A stretch of DNA of 64,000 bases from Panagrolaimus kolymaensis. Its lineage: Eukaryota > Nematoda > Chromadorea > Rhabditida > Panagrolaimidae. Numbering within the stretch: the stretch's first letter is position 1; each line of letters opens with the position of its first letter. Both the position numbers and the translations under genes were made by a program. Under the pieces are notes generated by a model. It was not told the origin of the DNA. It ran no database searches and was given only the letters and a program-made list of their open reading frames with translations. Shown piece by piece: positions 58,301 through 64,000 of this stretch. The stretch covers positions 2,542,001 to 2,606,000 of the forward strand of contig JAJQJQ010000016.1 in assembly GCA_028622995.1 (NCBI GenBank), read 5' to 3'.

Positions 58301-59479
58301 TTACGGACGCTTCAAGTCGAAGTATTGCTGGCTTAAATCGGGTTACATTTAATGCAAGATTTATTTTAAAAACTCTTATGACTCTTTGTCCAGGTAAAAC
58401 TTGATTGTAATTTTTTAAAAGAAATTATATATTTTCTTGTTTAGGAACAATGCTCATGGTTTTCACTGCAAGCCTTTGGGTTTTGGCAGGATGGGTGTTG
58501 AGGCTTTGCGAACGTCATCATGTTGGAGATCCAATCAATATCCATGCCCTCAAACATCAAAATTATCTTAATTCACTTTGGATGATTGCAATCACTTTTC
58601 TTAGTGTGGGTTATGGTGACATTGTTCCCAATACTTATTGTGGAAGAGGTGTTGCAGTTATTACAGGAATCTTAGGTAAGAGGATTTTTTAAAATTTTTA
58701 TACTCATTGTTTATGTAATTTTCTCCAGGCACTTGTACGAGTTCGATGGTAGTAGCCGTAATTGCTCGAAAACTTGAACTTACTCGAGCTGAAAAACATG
58801 TTCATAATTTCATGATTGATACCCAATTAACCAAACAACTCAAACACAGGTTTTTTTGTTGAATAAAATATGACATAACCTTTTACCCTTTATAGCGCCG
58901 CAAATGTTCTTCGAGAAACATGGCTCATTTATAAATATCGAAGATTGGTAGATAAAATAGATCCAAGTAAAATAAGACATCATCAAAGGAAATTTTTGAT
59001 GGCAATTTATGCGTAAGTTGAAGGAGGAGTGAGAAGAAGAAAAAACAAATAATGAAGGGAAATAAAATTTAGATTGCGGAAAGTTAAAAGGGATCAACGA
59101 AAACTTGCAGAAAATTCAGTTTCATTGGGTGATGTCGCAAAAGTAAGACTTTTATTTACAAACTTTTGCTCTTATTATAATTGAAGATGATTTTACTTTA
59201 ATTTATTATTATGTAAATTATTCAAAACTTGCTTTATAGACTTCATCAAACTCTTATGAGCTTATTCATGATATACATTCCACACAAGAAGGACTTGCTT
59301 TAAGGATGACTGCTGTGGAACACCAATTATCTGATATTCAAAGAGAAATCGGTCAATTGGCAGATATTCTTCGAGCTGCAGTCAATATGAATCCTCGACA
59401 ATTTAGTGTTGTAGATGGTGAACCCATTTCAGCTCAACGAGAATCGCTTAGAAAAAGACGGATTGCTGTCGACCATTAA
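49392..59479 (+). CDS. kcnl: SK-type calcium-activated potassium channel (KCNL), long form
   Basis: Small-conductance K+ channel opened by Ca2+ through bound calmodulin. Long form: 49392-49514, 50067-50143, 50193-50446, 51210-51430, 52112-52214, 54177-54274, 54455-54752, 57420-57620, 57899-58393, 58445-58675, 58729-58849, 58896-59012, 59073-59142, 59240-59479; 882 aa. Residues 1-430 are a Ser/Thr/Gly-rich cytoplasmic region, including a TTTTTTTT run. The core has S1 ([20 protein letters not shown]), S2-S5, the pore SVGYGD (677-682), and a calmodulin-binding domain (about 742-790, [19 protein letters not shown] with [11 protein letters not shown]). A C-terminal coiled-coil ([18 protein letters not shown]) follows. 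Exon 56324-57362 cannot be included after exon 54455-54752 without a frameshift, so it is an alternative start, like exons at 51917 and 54051. C. elegans has four kcnl genes; I do not assign a number. Confidence 0.92.
51917..51982 (+). CDS. Alternative first coding exon of the SK channel gene (b)
   Basis: ATG at 51917 opens a 22-codon exon ([20 protein letters not shown], then SK) ending in a GTAGGT donor. It ends in phase 0, which matches the acceptor of exon 52112-52214. The product would be a 679-aa channel lacking the first four exons. Support is phase, donor and ATG only. Confidence 0.45.
54051..54099 (+). CDS. Alternative first coding exon of the SK channel gene (c)
   Basis: ATG at 54051 opens a 16-codon exon ([16 protein letters not shown]) with a GTGAGT donor. 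It ends in phase 1, the same phase as exon 52112-52214, so it can join exon 54177-54274 and give a 639-aa channel. Its 77-bp distance to that exon and clean donor argue for use; expression data would be needed. Confidence 0.45.
56324..57362 (+). CDS. Alternative large first exon of the SK channel gene (d)
   Basis: A 346-codon exon with ATG at 56324, four bases after a TTAATTTAG acceptor (56311-56319), a likely SL site. It ends in phase 1 (AGTG|GTTTAA) and joins exon 57420 in frame, giving an 837-aa channel. The sequence is Ser/Pro/Arg-rich with many SPxP and RRxSS motifs (for example [12 protein letters not shown]), probably a phosphorylated cytoplasmic domain. It cannot follow exon 54455-54752, because that phase would reach a stop within 16 codons. 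Confidence 0.75.
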
Positions 59480-60010
59480 AAATTTTATGCCTTTTATTCT
59501 TTCCTAACTGGTTTTTTTAAATTAAATTTGCATATCAATAAACTTTATTTATTGCTGCTCACATGAGCGCAAAAAAACAACGTGTAAAAAAAGAGTTATA
59601 AATTTTAATATTTTTATAAAAATCTCATCATAATGTCGCGATACAGCTTACACGAGAGTATTCATCCCCAATAGAAATGAAGAGTTTTCTTAAAGATTGT
59701 GAGTTATAAAAAAAGACAAATTATTAAAAATCTAAAAAATTTCGGAAAATTTTATGATGTTATATTGTATGGAAAAAAGTTAGGATCAAATTAATTTATT
59801 ATTATAAACAAACAAAAAACTATACAAAAAAGTAAATTGCATAACGAGAAATACCCATTCAATTGCGTTTGAAGCAAATTGTCACAACAGATAGACCAGG
59901 AATAAAAATGGTACAAAAAAATCACAATATAAAACAATATACACATCATCCAAAGGCAAACCAGATGAAAATCTTAATTAAACTCTGTTTGAAGAAGTAA
60001 AATATACACG
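59480..60010. other. Convergent 3' region between SK channel and ERO1
   Basis: Both flanking genes end here. AATAAA lies near 59538 for the SK gene. The rest is AT-rich sequence that should include both 3' UTRs. No gene seen. Confidence 0.6.
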
Positions 60011-62641
60011 TTACAATTCAGTTCTAGTTTCAGCAGCTTTCAATTCATCCTTCATCATTTTTCTAAATTCATTCACTTCCCAAATACTTGAAGAATATCG
60101 ACCAAAGCTTTGAAAAAGTGAAACAACTTCATTCCTAAAAATTAGCAGAATAAAAATTGTTTACGTGAGTTTCAAAAAAAGATCAAAATAATAGGGTCCT
60201 TTAAAACAAAAATATTTTTTTATATTATGTTCTTTTTTCATGAAAACAGCAAAACAAAAAAACAAACCTTGTAAGTTGGAATGGAATTTGTACAGTACCA
60301 TCTGCGGATTGATAATAGGAGTGAGGAAGATCAGAAAAAACTATTTTCAATGCTGTCCCAATACCATGAGTCTTAAATGAAAAAAGGGTAAAAAAATTCA
60401 CATCTATAAAATTACCTGAAGTTTTCCCCATAGCCTGCATTTATCACAATCCACACAATCCATAATTCTCGAAATATTCAAAAAATGCTGTCTAAATTCT
60501 TCACGAAGTAAACGAGCATGTGAATCAACGCCCTAAACCAAAACATTTTAAACTGCAAAAGTATTAGCAAAATAATTATACCGTAAACATTTCAGTTTCA
60601 TCAAATTGATCTTTGAATGCTTTAGAAATTTCTATGAGATTTTCAATCATTTGACGAGTTTCTTGATCTTCTTCCTCGCTTCCAGTATAAAAAAGCTCTT
60701 TTTGAAGATAAGGGGCAGCTTTAACCAAAGCTCGAAGCTCTAATAAATAAACAAAATAAAGATTCTTTAACCTTTGAGGTCCTTCCCAACTCCATTTTGT
60801 ACCGAACCTTCCTTTGAACATTTCGATATTACGATACCATGTCCCTTCTCCAAATCCGCCTGGAGCAGGTTTGTAATTATAAGAAGCAATTGAAATTGTT
60901 ATGGCAGTATGAAGACCGCTGATAAGTCGATAGAATACACGCTTTTCAAGGCAAAGTCCTATAAAAATCATTTTTTTGAAAAAGATCAAAATATAATGTA
61001 AACAAAAAACACTGCAAACCCAGCCAAATTATAATAAACAAAAAGAAAAGCGTTAATATAAACTATGTGTGAGCGTGCATAAATAAGGATAAAATAAAAG
61101 CATTAAAAAGGCATACCGTCTAAAATTATTAACTAAATCAGGCTTTATGTAATTAAAAATGGTGTCTAAACCTTATTCACATAAAATTTTATTTTAATTA
61201 GTAAAATAATAATCAACGCTGTATGATATGTAAAAAGGATTTTTAAACAAAGAAAAAATTAGTATTGATGTAAATATTTTGTTAATTCATAGGATAAGCT
61301 TTAGACACCTTTACCAAAAAAAATCTTCAAAGAGACTTACCAACAGTTGTAGGATGGAGGAGGAAATTTTTATCAAATTTAGGGTCAGGTCTGCAAAAGT
61401 AAACAAAAGTTGTACATAATTCTAAGTTAAAAATTTACTTGAAACAATTTTCTTGATAAATAGCTTGCCATACTTTCAAAGCTGAATCTCCTTTGTAACC
61501 TGTATAACGTTCAGGATTTTTGAGAAGATTAACATAGTGCATGTCCACAGAATCTTCATCTAAAAAAACAATTAAATTGAATGGAAGTCCTTCAAGTAAT
61601 TTTATGTAAACACTATGTCCACTTTGCTTCCGCTTTTCGCGATCCATTCGTTCAATAAGTAAAAGCAAAAAATTTCCGGTTTATGTTTTAAAAGCTTTTC
61701 TCTCAAAAAATTTGTAGTGATTTTATTTTTTGCAGAAAATATAGACTTTTAAAAAAATCTGTGTAAATAACTATCAATCGCCTTTTTTCAAAAAGCTGTT
61801 TAGCGCTTTTATAACAAAGAAAAAGCTAAAATCAATGAAAAAAAGAATTTAAACAAATGGTGGGTGCGAAAGCAACGTGTTCTAAGCAAAAAATTCTAAA
61901 CAAATTCTAACCTCCCATATCACAAAATTTATCATTAGTATCTTCGAATATATCCATATCTCTTAATTGAGCACGATCAACTTCGCTTAATGAACGATCC
62001 AAAGGATCAAATTGATTACTGCTACTAACACATTTCTTTTCTTCTTCTTTCGACGCTTCATCTTCATTAGAAACTTCTTTTGACGATGATGATACCTGAA
62101 CAACAACAGTTTGATTATATTTTCCTAAGTTGCTAAATGACCAGCGCCGGTCTTTAGCAACTATACATGGTGTAGTAGATGTTGATGTGGATGTATGGTT
62201 TTGGGATAATAATTTTTGAATATAACGAACCGTTGATAAAATAGCTGTTGATCTCTTTAATGCTTCTGGAACTTCATCATCACAGCTTTCAATTCCACAA
62301 TGGCGAGAAGCACACTCTCGATTTTCACTCCAAAATGGACATGGGTTTTCCATATTTACCTCAAAAAAGTAAAAATAAGTTCCACGTAAATCGTATTGAT
62401 AAAATAAAAAACATACTTTATAAAATTTAAAGAAATCTTTTTGTAATAATCTGTGAAGAAGTGGATAAATCTTTTCATTATTAAACATATCAATAGAGTC
62501 AGCAACACAAGGACATGCTTCTACAGCTTCAGAATCTTTACAAAAACATGTTTTCCCTGGCACAAATTGACTTTCACCATATGTAACAAATCCAATTAAT
62601 AACATCATTTGTATCATTATTCCATACCTTGGTAATCTCAT
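60011..62641 (-). CDS. ero-1: Endoplasmic reticulum oxidoreductin ERO1
   Basis: Flavoenzyme of the ER lumen that reoxidises protein disulfide isomerase using O2. Eight exons (minus): 62641-62417, 62359-61912, 61559-61439, 61390-61341, 60958-60582, 60532-60416, 60371-60268, 60134-60011; 521 aa. A signal peptide is followed by CFC (32-34). The shuttle cysteine pair sits in CASRHC (91 and 96), after [12 protein letters not shown]. The FAD-site region shows [26 protein letters not shown] and [13 protein letters not shown]. The active-site CxxCxxC is CVDCDKC (433-439), followed by [16 protein letters not shown], and the end reads [18 protein letters not shown]. An acidic/serine-rich insertion lies near 165-200. 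Intron 62360-62416 is 57 bp and free of stops, so unspliced RNA would stay open. Intron 60959-61340 is longer (382 bp). An acceptor (TTTTGTCAG) lies nine bases before the ATG. Confidence 0.95.
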
Positions 62642-63913
62642 TTTTGATCCTGACAAAATTAAAGGAAGTTGTTTCGGCTTGAAAGAGAAAAGCGAGAATG
62701 CATTTGAAAAATACAACAATGTTTGAAGCCTTGATGAAATTGCCTATAGGCTTTTTGTTTAAAAGAGGCGGGAATTGGAAGAGGGAAAAATCACAAACAA
62801 AAAAATGAAGAAAAAATGATCCAGAATGAATTTTTTTAAACAGCAAAAGCAAATTTGAGCAACAATTAAAAATGAATTTAAATTTGAGCACAAAAAAAGA
62901 GAAGTATATGTCAAAGTCAAAGGACATGAAAACAATTTTCTCCGATTGCAGAAAATTTAACAATATCCACGCGATTATTATTTTTTATTAATCTCTAAAA
63001 AGCGGAAACCGGTCATCTCTGAGAAGGAAATCCAGATAGTTGATGCGGGCGCTCACACAAACTATCGGGAAATTCATTTCTCGTCGAACACTAGTTATTT
63101 TACACCACCACTATTTTTTTTAGTTTTTTCTAATGAATATCTGAAAGGAAAGAATATCACGTAAAGAAAAACTGACCTGAAGGTAAGTAACAAAGAAAAA
63201 AATACACGCTGCCGTTAATATGTTTCCGCTGAATAAAAAATAACCGATGTCGTCGTCAGCATATAATTTTTTTCCTTGGTTTGACTATTTTTTAACACAT
63301 GAACCGAGAAAATGCAGACTGCTCGCTATTTCTTGGTGTTATTATTATTTATATATGAAGAGTGAGGTTTGTGTGTGAGTAAGTTTTTTTTATACTACGT
63401 TGCCTTACCCTTTTTGAAAAGTATTACAGGATTAAAAAAGTTCATACTATAAATATAGACAAAACTTTGAAAAAAATTGTAAAAATAGTTTTTTTATCCA
63501 CGCTTTCAATCATTGAAACATTTTTAAAGAGTTCACACATTTGAATCGGTTGCGTCAATGGAAGTTGTGAAATATCATAATTTTATATTTGAAATAAGTT
63601 CACTTAAAGAGATTGAAAGGTCGTCAGGTAAACTAACTAGAATTTGAAAGAAAGTTGAAAGCATTGGCTAATCTTGTATTGTTTTTTAAGCACTTTTTTA
63701 AATTCAAAGTTTTGAATTTTTATAGTTGTGGAAAAAAATTTCTTTAAGCAAATTTTATTTACCCAATAGATGGATGCCTCTGCACCTTTTACTTTTAACG
63801 CTTTATGGTTAAAAAAACAAAAATTTGTTCTAAAAAATAATCTAAACAACTTCAAAACAAAAAACTATTATAATCAAAGAAAAAATATTAAATATAAATT
63901 CGAATGTTATGTA
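62642..63913. other. Intergenic region upstream of ero-1
   Basis: AT-rich region holding the ero-1 promoter and the 3' UTR of the partial gene at the window end. Open frames at 62574-62963 and 63637-63855 are phenylalanine-rich with no domain. Nothing else seen. Confidence 0.5.
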
Positions 63914-64000
63914 TTAGGATTGAGAAGCTTTAGCAGCAAGAGCCTTTTCAACTGCTTGACGCATGGTATCCATTGTATCTTCGGGATCATCGGATTTAAT
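63914..64000 (-). CDS. C-terminal end of an unidentified gene (partial)
   Basis: An open frame runs off the right edge and stops at 63914-63916. The visible 28 residues are acidic then alanine/lysine-rich (SDDPEDTMDTMRQAVEKALA then AKASQS). The codon pattern looks coding and the helix-like end is regular, but it is too short to name a family. Confidence 0.5.
   Translation of the reverse strand: MKSDDPEDTMDTMRQAVEKALAAKASQS

Noticed and set aside
1..64000. tRNA, rRNA and CRISPR features
   Set aside because: I looked for TTCGA-type tRNA T-arms, rRNA-like conserved blocks and regularly spaced repeats and found none convincing. The hairpin at 30034 does not fold as a tRNA.

Overview
The window looks like nuclear DNA of a free-living or parasitic nematode. 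It is very AT-rich, with dense genes broken by short introns (mostly 45-70 bp) ending in TTTTAG or TTTCAG. Many start codons lie 0-15 bases after a splice acceptor that no upstream exon needs, as expected for spliced-leader (SL) trans-splicing. Protein types also fit nematodes: a DEG/ENaC degenerin, an AEX-1-like Munc13, a PQN-59/UBAP2L homologue and tandem Failed-axon-connections/CDR-type proteins. I cannot name the species or genus. All gene models below were built by hand: exons were joined where splice sites, reading phase and protein-family homology agreed.

Layout. 2.1-5.6 kb (-): a TALE-like homeobox gene. 7.1-7.5 kb (+): a small secreted or membrane protein. 7.6-10.9 kb (-): two splicing-factor genes, prp-18 then sart-3, 145 bp apart, probably an operon. 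11.6-14.1 kb (-): a GLD-2-type non-canonical poly(A) polymerase. 16.2-18.7 kb (-): two tandem FAXC/CDR-type proteins. 20.4-24.8 kb (-): an AEX-1-like Munc13 protein whose first intron is almost entirely a small inverted-repeat transposon, with a near-perfect 199-bp palindrome just upstream. 25.8-27.7 kb (-): a PQN-59/UBAP2L-like RGG protein. 30.2-31.3 kb (-): the nucleoporin NUP50/NPP-16. 32.3-36.5 kb (+): a 19-exon degenerin. 36.5-36.8 kb (-): a small type I membrane protein. 38.2-39.2 kb (+): a Scratch/CES-1-type zinc-finger factor. 39.5-41.8 kb (+): a CD36/SCARB scavenger receptor. 44.4-47.0 kb (+): a nicotinic acetylcholine receptor alpha-type subunit. 49.4-59.5 kb (+): an SK (KCNL) calcium-activated potassium channel with four candidate starts. 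60.0-62.6 kb (-): the oxidoreductin ERO1. 63.9-64.0 kb (-): the C-terminal end of an unidentified gene.

There are two broad blocks. The left half is mostly minus-strand housekeeping and RNA genes: splicing, polyadenylation, nuclear transport and RNP proteins. The right half is rich in membrane and neuromuscular genes: degenerin, CD36, acetylcholine receptor and SK channel. Apart from the prp-18/sart-3 pair I see no gene cluster that forms a pathway. The most unusual signals are about genome structure: an intron that appears to be made of a transposon, three GC-AG introns, phase-compatible alternative first exons in the SK gene, and exon or domain duplications inside pqn-59 and npp-16.
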